DNA of 48,893 bases from Streptococcus sp. HMSC067H01 (lineage in GTDB: Bacteria > Bacillota > Bacilli > Lactobacillales > Streptococcaceae): the NCBI RefSeq assembly GCF_001814775.1, contig NZ_KV817781.1:217676-266568 (forward strand), written 5' to 3'. Below the pieces are notes generated by a model. It made no database searches and was not told where the DNA came from. It worked only from the letters and a program-made list of their open reading frames with translations. Shown here piece by piece: positions 41,245 to 48,893 of the stretch (within the stretch, counting starts at the first letter, position 1; every line of letters starts with the position of its first letter). A program made the position numbers and the translations under genes.

Positions 41245-42822
41245 TTATTTATCGCCCTTGTTACGAATAACGAAGCCTGTTTTCTTTTCGCTAGATGTTG
41301 TGCGAGGTTTTTTATTGTCCTTACGGTAACGTTTTTCCTTATCAAAGCGGTCGTTTTTGCGACTGCCTTTTTTGAAATCATCCCGACGTTCACCACGACG
41401 ATTGTCACGACGGCGTTCACGATCGCGACGGTCATCTCCACGACGACCTCCCTTACCTTTCCCACCGAATCCATTACCTGAAGGTTTAAACGGCAGTGGT
41501 TTTTCACGTGCAATCTCAACTTCTGGAAGACTATCTGGATCCTGAACTGTTAAGCTAAGAATGTACATAGCCAATTCTTCAGGACTGAATTCAGCTGCTA
41601 ATTTACGGGCATCTTTGCTAAATTTCTCGAAGTTTCCACGAATAGCTTCATCAGCAAAATCACGTTCAATTTTCTTAAGAGCTACTTGCTTCTTAGCTTG
41701 AAAGGCTTCTTCTGCACTTGCAGGTTTGAGACCTTTCATACGTTTCTTAGTCAAGTTCTCAATGATTTGGAGGTAACCCATTTCATTAGGTGAAACGAAG
41801 GTAATAGATTGACCTGACTTACCTGCACGACCTGTACGACCAATACGGTGAACATAACTCTCAGGGTCTTGTGGGATATCGTAGTTGTAAACATGAGTTA
41901 CACCTGAGATATCCAATCCACGTGCTGCAACGTCTGTTGCAACTAAGACATCAAGGTTACCATTTTTAAAATCACGAAGGACACGAAGACGTTTGTTTTG
42001 GTCCAAATCTCCATGGATACCTTCTGCACGGAAACCACGGATTTTAAGCCCACGAGTTAGCTCGTCTACACGACGTTTGGTACGACCAAAAACGATTGAT
42101 AACTCAGGTTGATCAACATCCATAAGACGAGTCATGGTGTCGAATTTTTCTTGTTCTTTTACACGGATATAGTACTGGTCTACTAATTCTGTTGTTAATT
42201 CTTTAGCAGCAATCTTCACATGCTCAGGTTCATTCATGAACTGAACACCAATACGTTTGATAGCATCTGGCATAGTCGCTGAAAAGAGCAAGGTTTGACG
42301 ATTTTCCGGTACACGAGAGATGATTGCTTCGATGTCTTCAAGGAATCCCATGTTGAGCATCTCATCTGCTTCGTCAAGGATGAGAGTTTCAATGTCCTGC
42401 AATTTCAAGGCCTTTCGTTTAATCAAGTCTAGGAGACGACCAGGCGTTCCTACTACGATATGAGCCCCTGATTTAAGAGCCTTGATTTGTTTTTCAATAC
42501 TTGAACCACCATAGACTGAACGAACTTTGACTCCCTTGCTTCGACCAAAGCGGAAAAGCTCCTCTTGGCTTTGAACTGCAAGTTCACGAGTTGGTGCAAT
42601 GACCAAGGCTTGGATAGTTGCTTCTTCTGTACGAATTTTTTCAAGGGTTGGCAAGCCAAAGGCCGCTGTTTTCCCTGTACCAGTCTGTGCTTGACCGATA
42701 ACATCTTTTCCCTCAAGAGCCAAAGGAATAGTTTGCTCTTGGATAGGACTTGCTTCCACAAATCCTGCTTTATCAACTTCTGCTAAAAGGTCAGCAGACA
42801 AGTTAAATTCATTAAATTTCAC
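41245..42822 (-). CDS. cshA: DEAD-box RNA helicase CshA
   Basis: ATP-dependent RNA helicase linked in Firmicutes to mRNA turnover with the degradosome and to cold growth. Of 525 residues, 1-370 are the helicase core: Q-motif near 22-28, AQTGTGKT (45-52), PTRELA, GTPGRL (125-130), DEAD (150-153), SAT (near 181) and HRIGRTGRAG near 325. The C-terminal tail from about 435 is rich in Arg, Lys, Gly and Asp (GGRRGDDRRDRERRRD and similar) and probably binds RNA. The ATG is preceded by an AGAAAGAAG ribosome site and a long leader. Confidence 0.95.
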   Translation of the reverse strand: MKFNEFNLSADLLAEVDKAGFVEASPIQEQTIPLALEGKDVIGQAQTGTGKTAAFGLPTLEKIRTEEATIQALVIAPTRELAVQSQEELFRFGRSKGVKVRSVYGGSSIEKQIKALKSGAHIVVGTPGRLLDLIKRKALKLQDIETLILDEADEMLNMGFLEDIEAIISRVPENRQTLLFSATMPDAIKRIGVQFMNEPEHVKIAAKELTTELVDQYYIRVKEQEKFDTMTRLMDVDQPELSIVFGRTKRRVDELTRGLKIRGFRAEGIHGDLDQNKRLRVLRDFKNGNLDVLVATDVAARGLDISGVTHVYNYDIPQDPESYVHRIGRTGRAGKSGQSITFVSPNEMGYLQIIENLTKKRMKGLKPASAEEAFQAKKQVALKKIERDFADEAIRGNFEKFSKDARKLAAEFSPEELAMYILSLTVQDPDSLPEVEIAREKPLPFKPSGNGFGGKGKGGRRGDDRRDRERRRDNRRGERRDDFKKGSRKNDRFDKEKRYRKDNKKPRTTSSEKKTGFVIRNKGDK

Positions 42823-42977
42823 GTTTTTCTTCTTTCTAAAGGTGGTGCGAAGCCACCCTATAGCACTTAGTTTATACTTTTCTTTTCATGACGTATTTTC
42901 ATATCTTCTATGAAAGATCGTGTTGCTTCTTTTCCACAAAAGAAAAGTACTGCTTTCTTTGCAACTTATCTAGTATA
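42823..42977 (-). promoter_or_regulatory. cshA promoter and long structured leader
   Basis: A TATACT -10 box (minus strand 42977-42972) places the start near 42965, so the leader is about 143 bases. It contains a GGTGG/CCACC hairpin (42841-42857) just before the ribosome site. Upstream, 42978-43108 is AT-rich and empty. Confidence 0.5.
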
Positions 42978-43108
42978 ACACAAGAAATGGTTAAAAGATA
43001 GTCAGACCCTCTGATTAAATCATGTAAACGATTTTTCTATTTTTTGAACTTGATTCTCAAAAGCTTTCGTAAGACTAATTTAGTCCAATATTTTTTTCCG
43101 TAGCAGAT

Positions 43109-43139
43109 TTGTGAAATTATTTTTTTCTTGTGCTAGAAT
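43109..43139 (+). promoter_or_regulatory. Promoter of the disulfide reductase gene
   Basis: TTGTGA (43109-43114), a 19-base spacer ending TGC, and TAGAAT (43134-43139), an extended -10. Confidence 0.5.
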
Positions 43140-43163
43140 GAAATCAAACAGGAGGATTTAAAA

Positions 43164-44480
43164 ATGTTAACATACGATTTAATTGTTATTGGATTTGGTA
43201 AGGCAGGTAAAACTCTTGCTGGGAAACTAGCTTCAGCTGGTAAAAAAGTTGCCCTTATCGAGCGCAACAAGGCTATGTACGGTGGAACTTGTATCAACAT
43301 TGGTTGTATTCCAACTAAAACCTTGTTAGTTGCTGCAGAAAAGGACTTGTCATTTGACGAGGTTATGGCAACAAAAAATACGATTACCAGTCGTCTCAAT
43401 GGTAAAAACTATGCTACGATCGCTGGTACTGGAGTTGATATCATTGATGCCGAAGCCCACTTTGTTTCAAACAAGGTCATCGAAATTCAAGCAGGTGACG
43501 AAAAACAAGAACTAACAGCTGAAACAATTGTTATCAACACTGGTGCTGTTTCAAACGTTTTATCAATTCCAGGTCTTGCGACCAGCAAGAATGTCTTTGA
43601 CTCAACAGGTATCCAAAACTTGGAACAATTACCAGAAAAACTCGGAATTCTTGGTGGTGGAAACATTGGTCTTGAGTTTGCTGGTCTTTACAACAAACTC
43701 GGAAGCAAGGTAACAGTCTTAGATGCAATGGACACTTTCTTGCCTCGCGCAGAACCTTCTATTGCTGCTCTTGCTAAACAATACATGGAAGAAGACGGCA
43801 TTGAACTGCTTCAAAACATCCATACTACTGAAATCAAAAACGATGGTGACCAAGTTCTTGTTGTGACTGAAAATGAAACCTACCGTTTTGACGCCCTTCT
43901 CTACGCAACTGGACGTAAACCAAATGTAGAACCACTTCAACTTGAAAATACAGATATCCAACTAACTGAACGTGGTGCTATCAAGGTGGACAAACATTGT
44001 CAAACAAACGTTCCTGGTGTCTTTGCAGTCGGAGATGTCAACGGTGGACTTCAATTTACCTACATTTCACTAGATGACTTTCGTGTTGTTTACAGCTACC
44101 TTGCTGGTGATGGCAGTTACACACTTGAAGACCGTCTTAATGTTCCAAACACCATGTTTATCACACCAGCACTTTCACAAGTTGGTTTGACTGAAAGCCA
44201 AGCAGCTGATTTGAAACTTCCATACGCTGTTAAGGAAATCCCTGTTGCTGCTATGCCTCGTGGTCATGTAAATGGTGACCTTCGTGGAGCCTTCAAAGCT
44301 GTTGTCAACACTGAAACTAAAGAGATTCTCGGAGCAAGCATCTTTTCAGAAGGATCACAAGAAATCATCAACATTATTACTGTTGCTATGGACAACAAAA
44401 TCCCATACACTTACTTCACAAAACAAATCTTCACTCACCCAACCTTGGCTGAGAATTTGAATGACTTGTTTGCGATTTAG
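43164..44480 (+). CDS. har: Flavoprotein disulfide reductase, probable hypothiocyanous acid reductase
   Basis: A 438-residue class I pyridine nucleotide-disulfide oxidoreductase. The N-terminal FAD fold is IVIGFGKAGKTLAGKLA, the redox pair is Cys43 and Cys48 (GGTCINIGCIPTK), the NAD(P)H fold ILGGGNIGLEFAGLYNKLGSKVT lies near 160, and the C-terminal dimerisation domain ends in FTHPTLAENLNDL with the catalytic His. It resembles RclA and the pneumococcal enzyme reported to reduce HOSCN, the oxidant made by salivary and lactoperoxidase. AGGAGG precedes the ATG. The exact substrate is inferred; another small disulfide or oxidant is possible. Confidence 0.85.
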   Translation: MLTYDLIVIGFGKAGKTLAGKLASAGKKVALIERNKAMYGGTCINIGCIPTKTLLVAAEKDLSFDEVMATKNTITSRLNGKNYATIAGTGVDIIDAEAHFVSNKVIEIQAGDEKQELTAETIVINTGAVSNVLSIPGLATSKNVFDSTGIQNLEQLPEKLGILGGGNIGLEFAGLYNKLGSKVTVLDAMDTFLPRAEPSIAALAKQYMEEDGIELLQNIHTTEIKNDGDQVLVVTENETYRFDALLYATGRKPNVEPLQLENTDIQLTERGAIKVDKHCQTNVPGVFAVGDVNGGLQFTYISLDDFRVVYSYLAGDGSYTLEDRLNVPNTMFITPALSQVGLTESQAADLKLPYAVKEIPVAAMPRGHVNGDLRGAFKAVVNTETKEILGASIFSEGSQEIINIITVAMDNKIPYTYFTKQIFTHPTLAENLNDLFAI

Positions 44481-44489
44481 TTAATCAAG

Positions 44490-44514
44490 CAGCCCTCCTT
44501 GGGCTGTTTTTCTT
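44490..44514 (+). terminator. Terminator of the disulfide reductase gene
   Basis: CAGCCC (44490-44495) pairs with GGGCTG (44501-44506), followed by TTTTTCTTTTT. Confidence 0.85.
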
Positions 44515-44550
44515 TTTCTAAAATCTCAAATCTGTCTTTTTCAGCTTTTA

Positions 44551-44559
44551 TGATATAAT
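44551..44559 (+). promoter_or_regulatory. Extended -10 promoter of murT-gatD (leaderless)
   Basis: TGATATAAT is a consensus extended -10 whose hexamer ends at 44559. A start seven bases later is the A of the ATG at 44566. Confidence 0.75.
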
Positions 44560-44565
44560 AGAAAC

Positions 44566-45909
44566 ATGAAACTAGAAACTACTTTTGGGCTCCTTGCTGG
44601 ACGTTCTTCTCACTTTATTTTGAGTCGTCTCGGACGTGGAAGTACGCTCCCTGGGAAACTTGCCCTTCAATTTGATAAAGATATTTTACAACATTTAGCA
44701 AAGAACTACGAGATTGTCGTAGTTACTGGTACCAATGGAAAAACCTTGACAACCGCCCTCACTGTCGGTATTTTAAACGAAGTCTATGGCCAAGTTTTGA
44801 CCAATCCAAGTGGTGCCAACATGATTACAGGGATTACCACCACCTTCTTGACAGCAAAATCCTCTAAAACAGGCAAGAACATAGCTGTCCTTGAAATCGA
44901 TGAAGCTAGTCTCTCTCGTATCTGTGACTACATCCAGCCAAGTCTCTTCGTCATCACCAATATCTTCCGCGACCAGATGGATCGTTTCGGTGAAATTTAT
45001 ACAACCTATAACATGATTTTGGATGCCATTCGGAAAGTACCAACTGCTACTGTCCTACTCAATGGTGATAGTCCACTTTTCTACAAGCGCTCTTTCCCAA
45101 ATCCTGTTCAGTATTTTGGCTTTGATTTGGAAAAAGGACCAGCACAACTGGCTCACTACAATACCGAAGGTATCCTCTGCCCTGAATGTCATAGCATTCT
45201 TAAGTATGAGCTTAATACCTATGCCAACTTGGGGGCCTATATCTGTGAAAATTGTGGATGTAAACGCCCTGACTTGGATTACCGTCTGACAGAATTTGTT
45301 GAGTTAACCAACAATCGCTCTCGTTTTGTTATCGACGGCCAAGAATACGGTATTCAAATCGGTGGTCTCTACAACATCTACAATGCTCTGGCTGCTGTCG
45401 CTATTGCCCGCTTCCTCGGAGCTGAGCCACAACTAATCAAGCAAGGATTTGACAAGAGTCGTGCAGTTTTTGGACGCCAAGAAACCTTCCAGATTGGTGA
45501 CAAGGAATGCACACTGGTTCTTATTAAAAATCCTGTTGGTGCTACCCAGGCCATCGAAATGATCAAACTAGCTCCTTACCCATTTAGTCTATCTGTTCTC
45601 CTCAATGCTAACTATGCAGACGGGATTGATACCAGCTGGATTTGGGATGCTGACTTTGAGCAAATTACTGATATGGACATTCCTGAAATCAATGCGGGTG
45701 GAGTTCGTCATTCTGAAATTGCTCGTCGTCTACGTGTTACTGGCTATCCAGCTGACAAGATCACTGAAACAAGTAGCCTGGAACAAGTTCTTAAAACGAT
45801 CGAAGCTCAAGACTGCAAGCATGCCTATATCCTTGCGACTTATACGGCTATGCTAGAATTCAGAGAACTACTGGCCAATCGTCAGCTTGTTAGAAAGGAG
45901 ATGAACTAA
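44566..45909 (+). CDS. murT: MurT, lipid II isoglutaminyl synthase ligase subunit
   Basis: With GatD it amidates D-Glu of lipid II to D-isoglutamine, an essential step for peptidoglycan cross-linking in streptococci. The 447 residues contain a Mur-ligase centre (ATP loop [12 protein letters not shown] near 54-65), an inserted zinc-ribbon (CPECHS and [10 protein letters not shown], four cysteines, about 205-235) and the C-terminal DUF1727 domain with [18 protein letters not shown] near 345. There is no Shine-Dalgarno sequence and the -10 ends seven bases before the ATG. Its stop shares a base with the gatD start. Confidence 0.95.
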   Translation: MKLETTFGLLAGRSSHFILSRLGRGSTLPGKLALQFDKDILQHLAKNYEIVVVTGTNGKTLTTALTVGILNEVYGQVLTNPSGANMITGITTTFLTAKSSKTGKNIAVLEIDEASLSRICDYIQPSLFVITNIFRDQMDRFGEIYTTYNMILDAIRKVPTATVLLNGDSPLFYKRSFPNPVQYFGFDLEKGPAQLAHYNTEGILCPECHSILKYELNTYANLGAYICENCGCKRPDLDYRLTEFVELTNNRSRFVIDGQEYGIQIGGLYNIYNALAAVAIARFLGAEPQLIKQGFDKSRAVFGRQETFQIGDKECTLVLIKNPVGATQAIEMIKLAPYPFSLSVLLNANYADGIDTSWIWDADFEQITDMDIPEINAGGVRHSEIARRLRVTGYPADKITETSSLEQVLKTIEAQDCKHAYILATYTAMLEFRELLANRQLVRKEMN

Positions 45910-46691
45910 TGGTTTATACTTCACTTTCCTCAAAAGACGGCATTTATCCTTATCAACTAAATATCGCCCACCTCTACGGCAACCTCATGAACACCTACGG
46001 AGATAATGGGAATATCCTCATGCTCAAGTACGTAGCTGAAAAGCTTGGGGCCCATGTGACAGTTGACATCGTTTCACTTCATGATGTTTTCGATGAAAAT
46101 CACTACGACATCGCCTTTTTCGGTGGTGGCCAGGACTTTGAACAGAGCATCATTGCTGGTGATTTGCCAGATAAAAAAGAGAGCATTGACAACTTTATCC
46201 AAAATGATGGGATTGTTCTTGCTATCTGTGGTGGCTTCCAGCTATTAGGCCAATACTATATTGAAGCTTCTGGAAGACGCATCGAAGGTCTAGGTGTCAT
46301 GGGACATTACACCCTTAACCAAACCAACAACCGCTTTATCGGTGACATTAAAATTCATAATGAAGAATTCGATGAAACCTACTACGGTTTTGAAAATCAT
46401 CAAGGCCGTACCTTCCTCTCAGATGACCAAAAACCGCTCGGTCAGGTTGTTTACGGAAATGGAAACAATGAAGAAAAGGTCGGTGAAGGTGTTCACTATA
46501 AAAATGTCTTTGGTTCCTACTTCCACGGACCTATCCTCTCCCGAAATGCCAATCTCGCTTATCGCCTAGTAACTCTTGCCCTCAAAAAGAAATACGGTCA
46601 GGATCTTGTCCTTCCAGCTTACGAAGACATTCTCAGCCAAGAAATTGCTGAAGAATATGGCGATGTTAAAAGCAAAGCAGATTTTAACTAA
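45909..46691 (+). CDS. gatD: GatD, lipid II isoglutaminyl synthase glutaminase subunit
   Basis: Class I glutamine amidotransferase that supplies ammonia to MurT. In the 260 residues, the nucleophile is Cys107 ([10 protein letters not shown]) and the catalytic His is His206 (YFHGPIL); GGGQDFEQ near 72-79 is the GATase family segment. The ATG overlaps the murT TAA (TAATG), with AAAGGAG upstream, which should keep the two subunits equal in amount. Confidence 0.95.
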   Translation: MVYTSLSSKDGIYPYQLNIAHLYGNLMNTYGDNGNILMLKYVAEKLGAHVTVDIVSLHDVFDENHYDIAFFGGGQDFEQSIIAGDLPDKKESIDNFIQNDGIVLAICGGFQLLGQYYIEASGRRIEGLGVMGHYTLNQTNNRFIGDIKIHNEEFDETYYGFENHQGRTFLSDDQKPLGQVVYGNGNNEEKVGEGVHYKNVFGSYFHGPILSRNANLAYRLVTLALKKKYGQDLVLPAYEDILSQEIAEEYGDVKSKADFN

Positions 46692-46698
46692 TATTTAG

Positions 46699-46732
46699 AT
46701 TCCAACTTGCTTCGGCTGTTGGAATTTTTTTA
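46699..46732 (+). terminator. murT-gatD terminator
   Basis: ATTCCAAC (46699-46706) pairs with GTTGGAAT (46718-46725), followed by seven Ts. Confidence 0.9.
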
Positions 46733-46805
46733 CCTTCATTTCCCCTTCTCCCTTGCATTTTCTACTAATTTTTGCAAAAATAGAGGGGTAGAAAGAAGGT
46801 AGCAT

Positions 46806-47888
46806 ATGTCTAAATTACAACAAATCTTAACTTATCTTGAATCAGAAAAGCTAGACGTCGCTGTCGTGTCTGACCCCGTCACAATTAATTACCTCACTGG
46901 CTTTTACAGTGATCCACACGAACGCCAGATGTTCCTCTTTGTCCTTGCAGATCAGGAACCGCTTCTCTTCGTTCCAGCACTTGAGGTTGAACGTGCGACT
47001 AGCACTGTCTCTTTCCCAGTAGTTGGCTACGTGGACTCTGAAAACCCTTGGAAGAAAATCCAAAACGCCTTGCCACAGCTTGATTTCAAACGTGTAGCAG
47101 TTGAGTTTGACAATCTCATCTTGACTAAATATCACGGTTTGAAAACTGTCTTTGAAACTGCTGAATTTGAGAACTTGACTCCATTGATCCAACGCATGCG
47201 CTTGATCAAATCAGCAGACGAAGTGCAAAAGATGATGGTTGCAGGTGTTTACGCCGACAAGTCTGTTAAAGTTGGTTTTGACAATATCTCTCTTGATAAT
47301 ACGGAAACTGATATCATTGCGCAAATCGATTTCGCTATGAAACGTGAAGGCTATGAAATGAGCTTTGATACCATGGTCTTGACTGGTGATAATGCTGCGA
47401 ATCCACATGGTATTCCTGGAGCTAACAAGGTTGAAAACAATGCCCTTCTCCTCTTTGACCTCGGTGTGATGGTGAATGGTTATGCATCAGATATGACTCG
47501 TACAGTCGCTGTTGGTAAACCTGACCAATTCAAGAAAGATATTTACAACTTGACTCTAGAAGCTCAACAAGCTGCCCTTGACTTTATCAAACCTGGTGTA
47601 ACTGCCCATGAGGTTGACCGTGCGGCTCGTGAAGTGATCGAAAAAGCTGGCTACGGTGAGTACTTCAATCACCGTCTCGGTCATGGCATCGGTATGGATG
47701 TCCACGAATTCCCATCTATCATGGAAGGAAACGACATGGTTATCGAAGAAGGCATGTGCTTCTCTGTTGAACCTGGTATCTATATTCCTAGTAAAGTCGG
47801 TGTCCGTATCGAAGACTGCGGTGTTGTTACGAAGGATGGCTTCGACCTCTTTACAAGTACCAGCAAAGATTTGCTTTATTTTGATTAA
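46806..47888 (+). CDS. pepQ: Xaa-Pro dipeptidase PepQ (M24B)
   Basis: Cytoplasmic metallopeptidase that splits Xaa-Pro dipeptides. The 360 residues show the N-terminal creatinase-like domain (1-125) and the pita-bread catalytic domain with the five metal ligands: LLFDLGVMVNGYASDMTRT (two Asp), HRLGHGIGMDVHEFP (His), SVEPGIYIP (Glu) and VGVRIEDCGVV (Glu). AGAAGG lies seven bases before the ATG. It stands alone between two terminators. Confidence 0.94.
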   Translation: MSKLQQILTYLESEKLDVAVVSDPVTINYLTGFYSDPHERQMFLFVLADQEPLLFVPALEVERATSTVSFPVVGYVDSENPWKKIQNALPQLDFKRVAVEFDNLILTKYHGLKTVFETAEFENLTPLIQRMRLIKSADEVQKMMVAGVYADKSVKVGFDNISLDNTETDIIAQIDFAMKREGYEMSFDTMVLTGDNAANPHGIPGANKVENNALLLFDLGVMVNGYASDMTRTVAVGKPDQFKKDIYNLTLEAQQAALDFIKPGVTAHEVDRAAREVIEKAGYGEYFNHRLGHGIGMDVHEFPSIMEGNDMVIEEGMCFSVEPGIYIPSKVGVRIEDCGVVTKDGFDLFTSTSKDLLYFD

Positions 47889-47902
47889 AAAGTATATTAC
47901 AA

Positions 47903-47940
47903 AAAATAAGATGGAAAAGCTTAACTTTCCATCTTATTTT
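47903..47940. terminator. Bidirectional terminator between pepQ and the acetyltransferase gene
   Basis: A perfect 15-base stem, AAAATAAGATGGAAA (47903-47917) with TTTCCATCTTATTTT (47926-47940), with A/T runs on both sides. It overlaps the 3' end of the convergent acetyltransferase gene. Confidence 0.9.
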
Positions 47941-48476
47941 TTGATTTGATAATAAATTTTATCAGCGATATAACCTTTTCGTTCAACTGCATTTGGAATC
48001 GTCTTCCAAAAAGTCATACCAGCCTTTTCCATCACACGACCAGATGCTGGGTTTAAACTTGCATAGCAGGCATTAACCTCTTTAAATTCAATCTCATCCA
48101 GACAGTATGATAAAACTGCTTTCAAGGCTTCTGTCATGCGTCCTCGTCCCCAGTAGTCCATTCCTAAGATATATCCGATCTCACAGCTAGAGTTTTCTTC
48201 ATCCACACTGACCAGACTAATATCTCCAATGACATAGTCTGGATTTTCTTTGAGACTAATGGCCCATTTGTAGTAATTTGGATTGTCATAGGATTTTACC
48301 CAATTGCCAATAGAATTTCGAGTCTGTTCGACATTCAGGTGTGGATTCCAAGTCACATAAGTTAGATTTTCTGAGCGTGAAGCCCAATTATCAAACATGG
48401 CTCGAGCATCACCTTCCACAAATCTCCTCAAAATCAATCGTTCAGTTTCTATAATTTGTGTACCTAGTGCTTTCAT
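47934..48476 (-). CDS. GNAT family N-acetyltransferase (RimJ/RimL-like)
   Basis: A 180-residue acetyltransferase with the RimJ-type start IETERLILRRFVEGDARAMFDNWA, the core strand ISLVSVDEENSSCEIGYIL near 92-110, the acetyl-CoA loop GMDYWGRGRMTEALKAVL (about 109-126, RGRMTEA as the Q/RxxGxG/A form) and the C-terminal ASLNPASGRVMEKAGMTF. The acceptor is unknown; family members acetylate ribosomal protein N termini, antibiotics or small amines. It converges on pepQ. Confidence 0.88.
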   Translation of the reverse strand: MKALGTQIIETERLILRRFVEGDARAMFDNWASRSENLTYVTWNPHLNVEQTRNSIGNWVKSYDNPNYYKWAISLKENPDYVIGDISLVSVDEENSSCEIGYILGMDYWGRGRMTEALKAVLSYCLDEIEFKEVNACYASLNPASGRVMEKAGMTFWKTIPNAVERKGYIADKIYYQIKK

Positions 48477-48545
48477 AATCGTAACTCGCTTTCTATTTGA
48501 ATGTTCAAGCTAAAAAGGTCCACTGGACCTTCTTAGTTTTCTTAT

Positions 48546-48893
48546 TTCTAGGATCAGGGTAAAAACACTTTACTCATAAACATTGAGAAAACAACAGTTT
48601 CCTCTAATTTTATGACGCAGTAGCTGTCTGGCTTGCGGGGGTGTGACTACGAAATCGAACTCTTCGAGTTACCGACCTGCCTCGCTTTCTCGTTTCTAAG
48701 CTCAAGGTAAAAACTATACTCACAAACATTGAGATAATAACAGTTCCCTCTAATTCATGACGCAGTAGCTGTCTGGCTTGAAATACGTTTTCCCAAACTT
48801 TTTCAAACCTAGTCAGCCTTGCGGGGGTGAGTCAACGAAATCGAACTCTTCAAGTTACAGACCTGCCTCGCTTTCTCGTTTCTAAGCTCAAGG
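48546..48893. repeat. Tandem repeat array, about 147-bp unit, running off the window
   Basis: The first unit runs from 48546 to about 48692, the second from 48693 to about 48878, and a third begins at 48879 (tttctaagctcaagg). Shared blocks are catgacgcagtagctgtctg-like sequence, gcgggggtg, acgaaatcgaactctt and gacctgcctcgctttctcg. The second unit carries an extra ~39-40 bases (about 48781-48820). Non-coding; 48477-48545 holds only the upstream region of the acetyltransferase gene. Confidence 0.85.

Noticed and set aside
41067..41519. A 150-codon minus-strand frame at the cshA 3' end
   Set aside because: It is an alternative-frame reading of the Arg/Gly-rich cshA tail, extending through the terminator into AT-rich non-coding DNA.

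Overview
The window is chromosomal DNA from a mitis-group Streptococcus. Nearly every long gene is recognisable from Streptococcus pneumoniae or its close relatives: PrtA, the Vex transporter with VncRS, CppA, CodY, MurT/GatD, and a choline-binding amidase that implies phosphocholine-decorated teichoic acid. From memory, blocks that lie far apart in the pneumococcal genomes I know (htpX-lemA-rsmG-pyrP; cppA; ptsG; prtA; fba-vnc-vex; codY-cshA; murT-gatD-pepQ) sit together here. That favours a commensal relative (mitis, oralis, infantis or pseudopneumoniae type) over S. pneumoniae itself, but this is inference.

Layout. 1-4.3 kb: lemA-htpX (minus), diverging rsmG, then pyrP behind a PyrR-type attenuator, and a decayed small gene. 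4.3-7 kb: a minus-strand operon cppA, serine hydrolase, EamA transporter. 7-10.2 kb: ptsG (glucose PTS IICBA) with a perfect 11-bp dyad just after its promoter, followed by an EEP-family hydrolase. 10.3-15.7 kb: a plus-strand run with mnmL-mnmM (tRNA wobble uridine modification), an orphan 84-aa protein, a CPA1 antiporter, a YihY/BrkB membrane protein and a DUF3397 protein. 15.8-17.7 kb: a secreted choline-binding amidase, then a structured repeat and a small membrane protein. 18.6-25 kb: the 2139-aa LPXTG-anchored subtilase PrtA. 25.4-28 kb: an ABC-2 exporter operon. 28.4-31.2 kb: a two-gene McrBC-type modification-dependent restriction system, the clearest accessory module. 31.3-31.9 kb: a chain of tiny overlapping reading frames of unknown meaning. 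32-38.5 kb: fba and the vex1-vex2-vex3-vncR-vncS locus. 38.5-42.8 kb: a CPBP protease, tRNA-Leu, pncA, codY and cshA. 43.1-48.5 kb: a flavoprotein disulfide reductase (HOSCN reductase type), murT-gatD, pepQ and a GNAT acetyltransferase. The window ends inside a tandem repeat array of about 147 bp per unit.

Regulation visible in the sequence: PyrR attenuation of pyrP; CcpA/LacI-type operators at ptsG and at the ABC operon; extended -10 promoters at many genes. At three genes (mnmL, the DUF3397 gene and murT) the -10 box ends exactly seven bases before the ATG and there is no Shine-Dalgarno sequence, so these are predicted leaderless mRNAs. The best candidates for something undescribed are these leaderless genes, the small-ORF chain upstream of fba's terminator, the hairpin-bearing repeat family near 17.7 kb and 48.6 kb, and the DNA target of the McrB N-terminal domain.
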